Below, piece by piece: positions 34,877 to 43,168 of a DNA stretch of 64,000 nucleotides. The first letter of the stretch is position 1. Each line of letters opens with the position of its first letter. The position numbers and the translations under genes are program-made. Location of the stretch: contig NZ_CP080598.1 in NCBI RefSeq assembly GCF_019598945.1, positions 3,906,001-3,970,000 of the forward strand, given 5' to 3'. The notes beneath the pieces are model-generated. The model worked only from the letters and a program-made list of their open reading frames with translations. It was not told the DNA's origin and did no database searches. The DNA is from Sphaerospermopsis torques-reginae ITEP-024. GTDB lineage: Bacteria; Cyanobacteriota; Cyanobacteriia; Cyanobacteriales; Nostocaceae.

Positions 34877-37048
34877 ATGCAACGCCAAAAGCAACTATCC
34901 ACAATACGCAATTTTCTATTGTTCTATATAGGGGCAACTGTAATTATCATTGTCTTTGGATATTTAGTAGGAAGTTATAGAGAAATAGAAGAATATAAAA
35001 AAATAACTTCGTGGTATGAAAAACTGGACGATAAGAGTTCAAGTGAATTATCTGAATTTATCCAAAAAGCTCAACAAAAGCTAGAATCAGATTTTATATT
35101 AAAGATATCAAATCCAAACCTAACAAGAGTTGACGATATACATAAAAAAATAATTATTGGACAGATTGGACAGAATAGACCAGGAGATGCCTCAGATAAT
35201 TCTGCTAAGTGGGAAATAAAGAAAGGAGAGACAGTAACAGCAGTTTATTATGGTTATGTAGGCGCAAGTAATTTTAGTGGTAAACCTCTGGCTAGTGAAA
35301 CGACAATAAACACAGTAAAAACAGATCAAGTTTTTCTGAAATTTGCGGATAAAGTCATTGATATTGTTAATGAAGTTTTTAAAACAAACTCCAATAAAGA
35401 AAAGGATTTAAATAGTTTTACTAAGGCTGTCATGATGTATTTAGGAGGTGATGATAAATATATAAAATCAATGCCTTATTTGAGAATTAATAATATTTAC
35501 ATCACTAACCTGAGAACAGGTTTCCTGCTATCATATCCATTAACTGATACAAACTATGAACAAAATGTAGATGTAGATTTTAAGAAGAGAGAGTGGTTTA
35601 CAGCTACTCCAAATGGTACTGCTACTTTTAATAAGGAAAATCCAAAAACAGGACTTACTGATGTTTACATAGATATCAACGATAGAAACGCTATGAGAAC
35701 ATTATTTTACACATTCAAAGATGATCAAGAACAAGAGTATATCTTATGTATTGATTTATTTATTGATAAAAGTAGTGAATTTTCATCAAAATCAAGTCTA
35801 GATTTAGTAAAACAATATGTGATCTCAGGATTATATCTAGAGGAAGATAATAATCCTTGGTTATTTCTAATTCTTTACAGCCTGATTTTAGCTGTATTTC
35901 TGTTTTTAGTTTATGAAATGAAAGCTAAATATATTTTGCTAAGAATGTTGAATTTTAATGTAAATAACTTATCGAAAATAAAAGTAGAACGCAATCCAAG
36001 GACACCATATAACGCTAGTTCCAATATAGCAGCAGTCAAGATTACTATTACAGGAATGACTGGACAAAAAAATGAGAGTGAAACATCAACAGAAGCAGGA
36101 TGGAAAATTGACTTTAATCAGTTACAAGCTAATGTTGGAATCAAACAAACAAAGACTCAGCAACGAGAATTTGCTTATAATTATGAATTAAGTAATGAAT
36201 ATAATCTGGATATTACACAGCAGAATCTTACATATAGACGTGTTGAAACTTGGGAGGTTAAGTTTACTGCAAGTAATAAATTATTCAATCAAACAATAGG
36301 ACATTTTGTGGTGACATGGAAAGCTAGTGATACTGAAAAACTTCACGAATTGCTAGAGATCAAGTCTGTATATTGGGAAAAAGATTATGAAAGTTATTTG
36401 GATAGTATTAAATTACAATTGCGAGAACATTTATTAACCAGTGACGCTGAAGAATTAGTACCTGTTATGGATACTAATTACAGCATACATCAAAATATAC
36501 CTCAACTTATCAGACAAACAGAGAGTCTTAAAAAATTAGTACATAACAGTTTGTATTTAAAAGAAGGGAGAATTGCTTTCTCAGAGATTCAGACTTTACA
36601 GGAAGTATATCAATCTAAAGATGTTGAAGTAAAAGCAATATGTACTATAGATTTTTTAAAAAATTTATCAGATAATCAACTACAGGATTTCTTTAGAGTA
36701 AAAGTCGGAAAAAGATATTTTATAGAATATAAAGACAATGAATTTAGAGATTTCTACAATAAAATTTCAGAGAATAATGTTAAAGATATTTTAAAAAATT
36801 CTAACTTACAAATTATAGTTTACACTCCAGATCAGGTAATAATTGGTGGCAAGGATGATTTCTGTGTTATTTCAATCCAAGGTACTCCTAAATTTATAGC
36901 TTACAGCTTTACAGACGATAAATACCACAATATTGGTTGGATAAGTTGGCGAGGAGTAGATGTTCAATTTTACGACGAATTATATAAAGCTAAAATTGCT
37001 CAAGAAGGCACAATTCAAAACATCACAAACTACTTAGGTAATATATGA
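34877..37048 (+). CDS. Two-pass membrane sensor with Cache-like external domain and unrecognised cytoplasmic region
   Basis: A 723-residue protein. Membrane segments lie at about 11-31 and 327-350. The ~295 residues between them would be outside and contain a Cache-type signature: FKKREWFTATPNGTATFNKE, then LTDVYIDINDRNAMRTLFYT and YILCIDLFIDKS, matching the R-x-W-[FY] plus downstream Y-x-D pattern of dCache small-molecule sensors. The cytoplasmic 370 residues contain no kinase, HAMP, GGDEF, EAL or methyl-accepting domain that I can see. They begin with a beta-rich region (NIAAVKITITGMTG, YNYELSNEYNLDITQQNLTY) and end in a mixed region. The gene is not in an obvious operon. Confidence 0.7.
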   Translation: MQRQKQLSTIRNFLLFYIGATVIIIVFGYLVGSYREIEEYKKITSWYEKLDDKSSSELSEFIQKAQQKLESDFILKISNPNLTRVDDIHKKIIIGQIGQNRPGDASDNSAKWEIKKGETVTAVYYGYVGASNFSGKPLASETTINTVKTDQVFLKFADKVIDIVNEVFKTNSNKEKDLNSFTKAVMMYLGGDDKYIKSMPYLRINNIYITNLRTGFLLSYPLTDTNYEQNVDVDFKKREWFTATPNGTATFNKENPKTGLTDVYIDINDRNAMRTLFYTFKDDQEQEYILCIDLFIDKSSEFSSKSSLDLVKQYVISGLYLEEDNNPWLFLILYSLILAVFLFLVYEMKAKYILLRMLNFNVNNLSKIKVERNPRTPYNASSNIAAVKITITGMTGQKNESETSTEAGWKIDFNQLQANVGIKQTKTQQREFAYNYELSNEYNLDITQQNLTYRRVETWEVKFTASNKLFNQTIGHFVVTWKASDTEKLHELLEIKSVYWEKDYESYLDSIKLQLREHLLTSDAEELVPVMDTNYSIHQNIPQLIRQTESLKKLVHNSLYLKEGRIAFSEIQTLQEVYQSKDVEVKAICTIDFLKNLSDNQLQDFFRVKVGKRYFIEYKDNEFRDFYNKISENNVKDILKNSNLQIIVYTPDQVIIGGKDDFCVISIQGTPKFIAYSFTDDKYHNIGWISWRGVDVQFYDELYKAKIAQEGTIQNITNYLGNI

Positions 37049-37090
37049 AAGGTATGAGAATTAGTGATAGCTTATCAAAGTGTGGTAATT

Positions 37091-37329
37091 TTACAGATTA
37101 ATCAATAATCAAGAATTGGTTTGTAGTCAGTTAGGGATGAAATTGTCAGAATCAGGATAACCAGGATTAAAGGATTTACAGGATGTTATTTAATAATTGT
37201 TGGTGAAAAATCGGGTATTGTATTATTTTATTTACCATCATCCAAAAAAATACAGCATTCACTATCAACAAATAACCAAACAATTACATCCTGTACATCC
37301 TCAAATCCTGGACATCCTGATTCAGACAA
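37091..37329. repeat. MITE-like inverted-repeat element, copy A
   Basis: The copy shares a 5' flank (TTACAGATTAATCAATAATC) with copy B. The left arm starts TTGTCAGAATCAGG (37143) and continues AGGATTTACAGGATGT. The right arm (37286-37329, ACATCCTGTACATCCTCAAA ... CCTGATTCAGACAA) is its reverse complement with few mismatches. The ~100-bp middle is AT-rich and non-coding. The arms could form a stem of over 40 bp. Confidence 0.85.
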
Positions 37330-37393
37330 AATAATCCGCGTTCATCTGCGTTCTCCCCTGAATCAAGAAAAAATAGGCGATAGTAAAAAGTAG

Positions 37394-37465
37394 GCGATCG
37401 CTCTTTTTATGTGCGAAATGAGTTAAGCGATCGCTGTTTGGGGATAAGTTGGGAGTGCGATATTT
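37394..37465. repeat. Short HIP1 island in reverse orientation
   Basis: HIP1 sites at 37394 and 37427 are followed by a GTTTGGGGATAAGTTGGGAG spacer and a degenerate GCGAT at 37458. This spacer is the complement of the C/A-rich spacers of the arrays at 23783-26985. The island lies directly before another toxin-antitoxin operon. Confidence 0.65.
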
Positions 37466-37528
37466 CATTATTAGCAAAGCTACAAGAGAAATACTAAAAT
37501 AAATAAAGTAATTCAGTTGAGAGCATTT

Positions 37529-37765
37529 ATGCAACAAACTAACACATTTGAAGAAGTTCTCAATCTAGTGACTGACCTACCACTTGATCAACAAGAACTA
37601 CTAATTAGTATCCTACAACGTCGAATAGCTGATATGCGACGAAAAGAATTAGCAAGTTCATCACAGGAAGCACTAGCTGAATTTAGAACTGGTAATCTTA
37701 AACCTCAAACCGCAACTGAAGCGATCACTGAATTAAGAACTTACTTAAATACTAATGAAACATAA
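37529..37765 (+). CDS. Antitoxin of a RelE-type pair
   Basis: A 78-residue acidic, helical protein from the ATG at 37529: MQQTNTFEEVLNLVTDLPLD, QQELLISILQRRIADMRRKE. An earlier TTG is possible but unlikely. The stop codon overlaps the toxin start (TAATG), showing coupling. Such short proteins with a Q/E-rich first helix are the usual partners of these RelE/YafQ-like toxins in cyanobacteria. Confidence 0.75.
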   Translation: MQQTNTFEEVLNLVTDLPLDQQELLISILQRRIADMRRKELASSSQEALAEFRTGNLKPQTATEAITELRTYLNTNET

Positions 37766-38049
37766 TGAGAAAACTAGTTCTTACTTCTCGCTTCAAGCGA
37801 TCCTTGCGAAAATTCATCAAACATGATCAGAATTTACAAGCACGTATTGAGGAAACATTACAGCAAATGGAAACAGATTTATTTGCTGCTAACCTTGCTA
37901 CCCATCAGTTAAAAGGTGAATTTGATGGTTTACGTGCTTGTTCCTGTGGATATGACTGTCGGATTATTTTCTCCATCGAAAAAGATGATGAAACTGGTGA
38001 AGAAATAGTGGTTCTTTTAAACATAGGTTCTCATGATGATGTCTACTAA
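37765..38049 (+). CDS. RelE/YafQ-like mRNA interferase toxin
   Basis: A 94-residue protein: MRKLVLTSRFKRSLRKFIKH, then ATHQLKGEFDGLRACSCGYD, CRIIFSIEKDDETGEEIVVL and LNIGSHDDVY. The motif HQLKG...GLRACSCGYDCRIIF followed by a terminal G-S-H-D-x-V-Y is typical of RelE-superfamily toxins of the YafQ group, which cleave mRNA on the ribosome. It is flanked by MITE-like copies A and B. Confidence 0.88.
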   Translation: MRKLVLTSRFKRSLRKFIKHDQNLQARIEETLQQMETDLFAANLATHQLKGEFDGLRACSCGYDCRIIFSIEKDDETGEEIVVLLNIGSHDDVY

Positions 38050-38138
38050 AGAAGAAGTCGGGAATCTTAAACCCAGTTTATAATCTTCTTTGCGTCCTCT
38101 GTGTCTGGAGTGGTTCATTATTTCTTCAACTAGGAAAA

Positions 38139-38370
38139 TTACAGATTAATCAATAATCAAGAATTGGTTTGTAATCAGTTAGTAATGAATTTGTCAGAAT
38201 CAGGATAACCATAATTAAAGGATTTTCAGGATATTATTTAATAATTGTTGGTGAAAAATTGGGGATTATTTTGTTTACCATCATTCATACAAATACAATA
38301 TTAACCACCAACAAACAAATTAACAATTACATCCTGTACATCCTCAAATCCTGGACATCCTGATTCAGAC
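38139..38370. repeat. MITE-like inverted-repeat element, copy B
   Basis: It has the same flank (TTACAGATTAATCAATAATC at 38139), left arm (38191), middle (AATAATTGTTGGTGAAAAAT) and right arm (to 38370) as copy A, with scattered differences. Copies A and B are in the same orientation on either side of the toxin-antitoxin operon at 37529-38049. Confidence 0.85.
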
Positions 38371-38474
38371 TATTTACCATCATCCAGAAAAATACAACAT
38401 TCACTATCAACAAATAACTAAAAAAAAAATTACATCCTGTACATCCTCAAATCCTGGACATCCTGATTCAGACA
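38371..38474. repeat. MITE-like element, partial copy C (right half)
   Basis: Directly after copy B, the middle and right arm occur again (TATTTACCATCATCCAGAAA ... CATCCTGATTCAGACAG). It is a tandem duplication of the right half only. Confidence 0.8.
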
Positions 38475-38484
38475 GTCAATAATC

Positions 38485-38871
38485 CTATAACCTTTGATAT
38501 GGTTGAACTGTGATTAAACCTGGAATAACAGCATAATGCTTAACATTAAATGTATGTAATGGTAAACCGAAAGCGATTGATGTTTGACCTATCAAAGCAT
38601 CAATTAATCCCAAATTATGACTCAGATGATAATTTGCAAATACTTCTAATGCTTGATCACAAGTTTCAGGTGTTGGCCAAATTACTTCAACATTAGCAAT
38701 AAATTTCTTAATTTCCTGCAATTCCAACTTATTTTTACATCCTTGCATCAATTCCATCGCTACATAACCAGGTAAAGCAATTTCTTCATCTCCTAAAGAA
38801 CTTAACCAAATAATTGCAGGTGGATATTTACGCAGAAAATCAATAACAATATCACTATCTAGGAGAATCAT
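38485..38871 (-). CDS. VapC-type PIN-domain toxin
   Basis: From the ATG at 38871 the protein has 128 residues: MILLDSDIVIDFLRKYPPAI with the first PIN aspartate, PGYVAMELMQGCKN with the conserved glutamate, GLIDALIGQTSIAF with the third acidic site and LHTFNVKHYAVIPGL. All PIN active-site residues are present, so it is likely an active Mg-dependent RNase. The start overlaps the antitoxin gene by 17 bp. Confidence 0.9.
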   Translation of the reverse strand: MILLDSDIVIDFLRKYPPAIIWLSSLGDEEIALPGYVAMELMQGCKNKLELQEIKKFIANVEVIWPTPETCDQALEVFANYHLSHNLGLIDALIGQTSIAFGLPLHTFNVKHYAVIPGLITVQPYQRL

Positions 38872-39124
38872 AATCTCTCCTTTGGGACTGTTCACGTAAC
38901 TGACGAGCGTAAACAAGACTATCTGTAATATCGTCCCTTTCTTCCCATAAACCTATCACACTCGAATCAAGTAACTCACGAGCAGTTAATACTTTTTTCT
39001 TTGAAAGTAGGGGAGATGATAGCACAATTACCTCTACAATAGTTCCCTCTGGTAACTCAGTTGTAGGTAATTCAATTTTGCCATTTTTACCAACGGTTGC
39101 TTTTTGTTTAATTCCAGTAATCAT
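38855..39124 (-). CDS. VapB-type antitoxin
   Basis: An 89-residue protein with a short AbrB-like beta region at its start (IKQKATVGKNGKIELPTTEL, PEGTIVEVIVLSS) and a C-terminal helix (LTARELLDSSVIGLWEERDD, LVYARQLREQSQRR) that would bind the PIN toxin. It precedes and overlaps vapC. The pair lies between partial MITE-like copies C and D. Confidence 0.85.
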   Translation of the reverse strand: MITGIKQKATVGKNGKIELPTTELPEGTIVEVIVLSSPLLSKKKVLTARELLDSSVIGLWEERDDITDSLVYARQLREQSQRRDYDSPR

Positions 39125-39168
39125 AATTTATATTGAGTTGCTTATTTATTGTTATTATAACATAATTA

Positions 39169-39297
39169 TACAACATTCACTATCAACAAATAACTAAACA
39201 ATTACATCCTGTACATCCTCAAATCCTGGACATCATCTCGACTTACTTCGACTTCGCTCAGTACAAGTCGCTCGATAACCACCTGATTCTGACAAAA
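39169..39297. repeat. MITE-like element, partial copy D with a small insert
   Basis: TACAACATTCACTATCAACA ... ACATCCTCAAATCCTGGACATC is followed by an unrelated ~45-bp piece containing CGACTTCGCTCAGTACAAG, then the arm end CCTGATTCTGACAA. The inserted string recurs, in reverse, inside the arm copy at 16255-16275. Confidence 0.7.
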
Positions 39298-39312
39298 TAC
39301 TTTTCAATCTTA

Positions 39313-39600
39313 TTACTCATCTAAAACAAAAGAAACAAAAGCAGTTCTTTCAGGTAAATTTTGACTAATAAACTTTTTAGCTATAGACACACTCTCTTGA
39401 GGATCATCAATTTCACTTAAATCTAATGAACCGGGATCTTCAGCAATTTGATTATCAACATAACACCATAAATTTACACCTAATATTAAAATTTCCCTTT
39501 CGGCAATTTCTTTAATAAACTCAAGTGCATTAGGAGGAGATAATAGTAACTCTCCAGCTTTAATAATTCCCGTTGCTTGATATTTGTCAATTAACTTCAT
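39313..39600 (-). CDS. Acidic protein paired with the colicin E5-like RNase (putative immunity protein or antitoxin)
   Basis: A 95-residue strongly acidic protein: LLLSPPNALEFIKEIAEREI, ILGVNLWCYVDNQIAEDPGS, LDLSEIDDPQESVSIAKKFI. It follows the colicin E5-like gene by 29 bp on the same strand, the order seen for RNase toxins and their inhibitors. The high negative charge would suit binding a basic RNase. I do not recognise the family, so the role is inferred from position and charge. Confidence 0.6.
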   Translation of the reverse strand: MKLIDKYQATGIIKAGELLLSPPNALEFIKEIAEREILILGVNLWCYVDNQIAEDPGSLDLSEIDDPQESVSIAKKFISQNLPERTAFVSFVLDE

Positions 39601-39629
39601 ATTTTTTACTCCTATTTCATTGATACTGT

Positions 39630-39899
39630 TTAGTATTGTTTTTCAATCCATTTAGGATCATTAATATCACTGACTTGAACTACATCACCTGTAATATCAT
39701 TGCAGACTATATATGCACCATCACTACGGTAATATACAGTAGCAGGATCATCTTTCCTTGTACCATCTATATTATATCGTCTATCTCTTGTGTGTTCAGT
39801 TTTGGCAGGATTTAAGTAAACTAATTCAAGCATTTCTTCAGTCCACCCTCTTTTACTCATTTGTTTTTTGATTTTTGCCCCAATATTTAATTTTTGCAT
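39630..39899 (-). CDS. Free-standing colicin E5-like RNase
   Basis: From the ATG at 39899 (the frame is open to 39953) the protein has 89 residues: IGAKIKKQMSKRGWTEEMLE, then RDRRYNIDGTRKDDPATVYY, RSDGAYIVCNDITGDVVQVS, DINDPKWIEKQY. This matches the catalytic domain of colicin E5, which cuts anticodons of tRNAs for Tyr, His, Asn and Asp: the K-R-G-W block, the D-G-T/S-x-x-D-P-A-T block and the final N-D-P-x-W are characteristic. Unlike colicins there is no translocation or receptor domain. It is basic, and the next gene encodes an acidic partner, suggesting an intracellular toxin-antitoxin pair. Confidence 0.8.
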   Translation of the reverse strand: MQKLNIGAKIKKQMSKRGWTEEMLELVYLNPAKTEHTRDRRYNIDGTRKDDPATVYYRSDGAYIVCNDITGDVVQVSDINDPKWIEKQY

Positions 39900-40025
39900 A
39901 TAATTTACTGGGAATACCAACGGAGTAAACACCATCTCAATGCTACTAGACAATTAGTAGATTCTCATGGGTACTGGGTTTGTTTTTACAAAATTGGGAT
40001 GCTCCCTTAATTTTCACCTTAATTT

Positions 40026-40820
40026 TTACATTGAATCCAAATAACGCCGTAATTTACTACTAATAACATCAATTACTGTTACTACTACCAATAGCACTAA
40101 CATCATGGTTGTAGCTTTGTTGTATTCAAAACCATCTATATAACTTTTTAACTGAAAACCTATTCCTCCTGCACCAACTACACCGAGTACGGAAGCAGCA
40201 CGGATATTGTACTCAAACATCCACAAAGTATAGCCTAATCCCAAGGGTAAAACTTGGGGTATTATTCCATATTGAACTACTTGAATTCTTGATGCACCAA
40301 TTACCTGTAAAGATTCTAAAGAACGAGCATCTACAGCTTCAATAGCTTGTTGATAAAATTTAGCCAGATAACCAACTGTGTAAATGGATAAGGCTAAAGT
40401 TCCTGCGGGTGCGCCTAAACCGGTAGCTGCTACAAATATTAAACCGAGAATAATTGAGGGAACAGAACGCACTGCATTTTGCAGTAAATTTGCTAACCAA
40501 CGTAACCACAAGGGAGCGATATTATTAGCACTGGCGATCGCAATTGGTAAGGAAATAACAGCACCAATAGAAGTTCCCCATAAGGACATTTGCACGGTTT
40601 CAATTAATCCTTTAATTGCTATATCTACCACTTTCCAATCTGGTGGAAATAAGCGACTAATAAAATCTATAATATAAGGCCAGCTATCTTTTAATAGTGC
40701 AGAGTCTACTTTTAAACCTTGCAAAGCCCAAATATAAGCTACTACCATTACTAATACAATCACTATATTAATTAGCCAAGAGTAATGGTGAAGAAATTTA
40801 GAATTAAAGGATTTTTTCAT
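40026..40820 (-). CDS. phnE: Phosphonate ABC transporter, permease
   Basis: A 264-residue inner-membrane protein with about six membrane segments and the conserved permease loop (NAVRSVPSIILGLIF region, then IPQVLPLGLGYTLWMFEYNI with the EAA-like IGASRIQVVQYGIIPQ). It forms the channel for phosphonate or phosphite with PhnC and PhnD. It is the last gene in a phnD-phnC-phnE order, separated from phnC by 187 bp that contain an arm of the dispersed repeat. Confidence 0.92.
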   Translation of the reverse strand: MKKSFNSKFLHHYSWLINIVIVLVMVVAYIWALQGLKVDSALLKDSWPYIIDFISRLFPPDWKVVDIAIKGLIETVQMSLWGTSIGAVISLPIAIASANNIAPLWLRWLANLLQNAVRSVPSIILGLIFVAATGLGAPAGTLALSIYTVGYLAKFYQQAIEAVDARSLESLQVIGASRIQVVQYGIIPQVLPLGLGYTLWMFEYNIRAASVLGVVGAGGIGFQLKSYIDGFEYNKATTMMLVLLVVVTVIDVISSKLRRYLDSM

Positions 40821-40898
40821 TTTTTCGCAAGACCCGTAATTTTGATTTGAGAATATAAAAATAAAATCAATAATAATGTAAGTTGCTAATTGGGCAAT

Positions 40899-40940
40899 TT
40901 GTCAGAATCAGGATGTCCAGGATTTAAGGATTTATAGGAT
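40899..40940. repeat. Single arm of the dispersed inverted-repeat element between phnC and phnE
   Basis: TTGTCAGAATCAGGATGTCC, then AGGATTTAAGGATTTATAGG. It matches the left arm of the complete elements at 37091 and 38139. Its place inside the phn operon could affect mRNA stability. Confidence 0.7.
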
Positions 40941-41007
40941 TAAAACAAAAATTTTATCAGCAAAAATGAAACATTAATTATAAATTTATTGGGGTGAATC
41001 TAGATTT

Positions 41008-41739
41008 TTACACACTTATAACATGAGAAAATTTTTCTTGCAAGTTATCACATTTTCCGTCATAAACTACACGACCCGCATCTAAAACTATAGCTCTGTG
41101 GGCGTATTCTGCGGCTATGCCTAAATCATGTAATACTGTGATAATAGTTAAGCCTTGATCTGTGTTGAGGTGAGATAAAGTTTGCATTACTTGTTGGGAT
41201 GCAACTACATCTAAACCGGTGATAGGTTCATCAGCTAAAAGTATTTGTGGTGATTGAATTAAAGCACGGGCGATCGCCACTCTTTGTTGTTGTCCACCGC
41301 TTAGTTGACCCGTTTTTTGATATGTTTTATCCCTTAAACCTAATTGTCCTAATAATTCTTGGGCAAGAATGCGATCGCGTTTAGGAAAACCAAATAAAGT
41401 TTGTCTAGTTGTTCTCACACTCAAACGACCACACAAAACATTTTCAATAGCTGATAATTGCCGAATTAAACCTCCACCTTGAAACAACATTCCAATTTCC
41501 TGGCGAATTTTCGGCAATGTTTGAGGAGTAATTTGTAAACCACTAATGTGAATTTCTCCTTTTTCCAATGGTACTAAACCTACCAGCGATCGCAACAAAG
41601 TAGACTTACCCGCACCATTCAAACCCAACAAAACCACAAATTCACCTTGTGCAATTTCAAGATTAATATTGTTGAGGATGGGACGATTTAAAGATGCAGT
41701 ATAAGCCGTTTCTAAATTATGACATTCAATCTGTTTCAC
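41008..41739 (-). CDS. phnC: Phosphonate ABC transporter, ATP-binding protein
   Basis: A 243-residue ABC ATPase. Walker A is GLNGAGKSTL, the Q-loop lies in IGMLFQGGGLI, the signature is LSGGQQQRVAIARAL and Walker B is ILLADEP, followed by the switch His in TVLHDLG. It powers uptake through PhnE. The next gene upstream is phnD (79 bp away, with a short STRR run), so the genes are likely one operon. Confidence 0.94.
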   Translation of the reverse strand: MKQIECHNLETAYTASLNRPILNNINLEIAQGEFVVLLGLNGAGKSTLLRSLVGLVPLEKGEIHISGLQITPQTLPKIRQEIGMLFQGGGLIRQLSAIENVLCGRLSVRTTRQTLFGFPKRDRILAQELLGQLGLRDKTYQKTGQLSGGQQQRVAIARALIQSPQILLADEPITGLDVVASQQVMQTLSHLNTDQGLTIITVLHDLGIAAEYAHRAIVLDAGRVVYDGKCDNLQEKFSHVISV

Positions 41740-41744
41740 GCTGG

Positions 41745-41766
41745 TTATTGGTAATTGGTAATTGGA
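41745..41766. repeat. Short STRR run between phnD and phnC
   Basis: Three units of ATTGGTA/ATTGG in the gap between two genes of one operon. Confidence 0.65.
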
Positions 41767-41818
41767 TAGAAAGAGAAATTTTGATAGGGGTTGAGCATTA
41801 TGCTTTACCCCTAATTAA

Positions 41819-42811
41819 TTATGGTTCCATTCCTAAAGTTTTCAGGGCTTCACGGACAGGTTTGAGATGACGATTATGATCTACTCTCACCAACTCTGTA
41901 GAATTATACAAGCTCCTGAGCATTTCGTTATTTTCTGGTCTATTTAACTTGAGAAGAGCATTAATGATTTTTTCTCGAACATTTGCTCGAACATCATCAT
42001 CAAAAACAACTCCGTGAGCAGGAACACCAGAAATTTTATACAAAATGCGTAACTTAGCCCGATCTTCATTGGAGATATAAGGGGGGTACATGGCATATTC
42101 TGATACTACAGCCACATCCGCTTGACCACGCACTACAGCTTCTAAAGCTTTACTGTAATTACCGCCGTAGGCAATTTGACCAAAGAACCGTTCCATACGG
42201 TCTTTATCAGGTACAAAACCATTTTTCACCAACTCAGTAACAGGGAACATAAACCCAGAACCGGAGGTAGGAGATGTAAAGGCCATTCTTTTACCCCGCA
42301 GTTGTTCCAGAGTGGCTTTAGCAGTATTTCTGGTTTGCAGAGGGCTATTTTTGGGAACAACAAATATGGAGTTGTAAGTATATCTACCGGAATAATTTTC
42401 ACGAACCTCAGCCAAGTGCAAGCGAGCATTGGCTAATTTTTCAGCCTTCAAAGCTGGACGACTACTCAAGAAAGCCACATCAGCGCGGTTTGCTCGCAAA
42501 GCTTCCACCGCAGCTGTATCATCAGCTAACTGCGCTTTGACAGTCATTCCCAATTCTTTAGACAAAAATTTAGCTACCTTGTCCGCCTGATCTTGCAAGT
42601 TAGGTGCATCCTTACGAGTAGGAAAAACTATTGTTAAGGTTTTGGGATTTCTTTGAGCAAGTAAGCGTGGTGCTTGTTGGTTGAGATTCGGGTTAGCTAC
42701 TCCTACTTGCATTCCCCCCAAGGTGCTGAAAACTAAACCTGTGAGGGCTGCAAATGCCCCACTAGCAGCTAATAATCCCTTTTTAGTCACACTCACTTTA
42801 TTGCTATTCAT
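41819..42811 (-). CDS. phnD: Phosphate/phosphite/phosphonate ABC transporter, substrate-binding protein
   Basis: A 330-residue periplasmic binding protein. The N-terminus has a positively charged start and a hydrophobic signal segment (about 12-33). The mature part has the PhnD pattern: TIVFPTRKDAPNLQDQADKV, LRANRADVAFLSSRPALKAE, GKRMAFTSPTSGSGFMFPV and GQADVAVVSEYAM. The genes of C-P lyase, phosphonatase or ptxD are absent nearby, so whether the substrate is phosphonate or phosphite cannot be told. Confidence 0.9.
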   Translation of the reverse strand: MNSNKVSVTKKGLLAASGAFAALTGLVFSTLGGMQVGVANPNLNQQAPRLLAQRNPKTLTIVFPTRKDAPNLQDQADKVAKFLSKELGMTVKAQLADDTAAVEALRANRADVAFLSSRPALKAEKLANARLHLAEVRENYSGRYTYNSIFVVPKNSPLQTRNTAKATLEQLRGKRMAFTSPTSGSGFMFPVTELVKNGFVPDKDRMERFFGQIAYGGNYSKALEAVVRGQADVAVVSEYAMYPPYISNEDRAKLRILYKISGVPAHGVVFDDDVRANVREKIINALLKLNRPENNEMLRSLYNSTELVRVDHNRHLKPVREALKTLGMEP

Positions 42812-43168
42812 TAGTAAGTTTTCTCAGTATTTTTGCAAATAACTTTCAACTAATTCGGTAAATCAATTTAAAACTTTTAGGAATAAAAGTCAATAAGCTA
42901 GATGAAAATTATTTCCAATATTTATTTGCAAAATTTACTAAATTAAGTTTTATCGTAATTGTGTGTAAATCATTGTGTTTAATATTGTTTAAATAAATGT
43001 CATTAAATTACGACAAGTTATAAAATATGGAATATTTATGGAATATTTAACGACTCCAGGCACGGATAACACAGAAAATTTATTGGTAAAACTGAATAAA
43101 TCTGTGATGATGAAACAATTAAATTAAAAGTTGTAAGGTGGGTTACGTTCCTAACCCACCATTAATAT
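42812..43168. other. phnD upstream region
   Basis: This 357-bp AT-rich region has no gene. It holds the phnD promoter; I looked for Pho-box-like direct repeats of CTTAACCT and saw none convincing. The left end carries the hairpin described at 43137-43160. Confidence 0.45.
43137..43160 (-). terminator. Hairpin downstream of the DUF2887 pseudogene
   Basis: GGTGGGTTA and TAACCCACC form a 9-bp stem with a 6-nt loop; on the reverse strand it is followed by a T-rich stretch. It lies just after the stop of the pseudogene at 43169. Confidence 0.6.

Noticed and set aside
37322-37537. 71-codon reverse ORF
   Set aside because: It spans a MITE-like arm, HIP1 sites and the start of the antitoxin gene on the other strand, with no coding character.
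37143-39297. CRISPR-like repeats from the recurring ACATCCTGTACATCCTC string
   Set aside because: The repeats form inverted arms of a larger element with a conserved middle and irregular spacing; there are no unique equal-length spacers.
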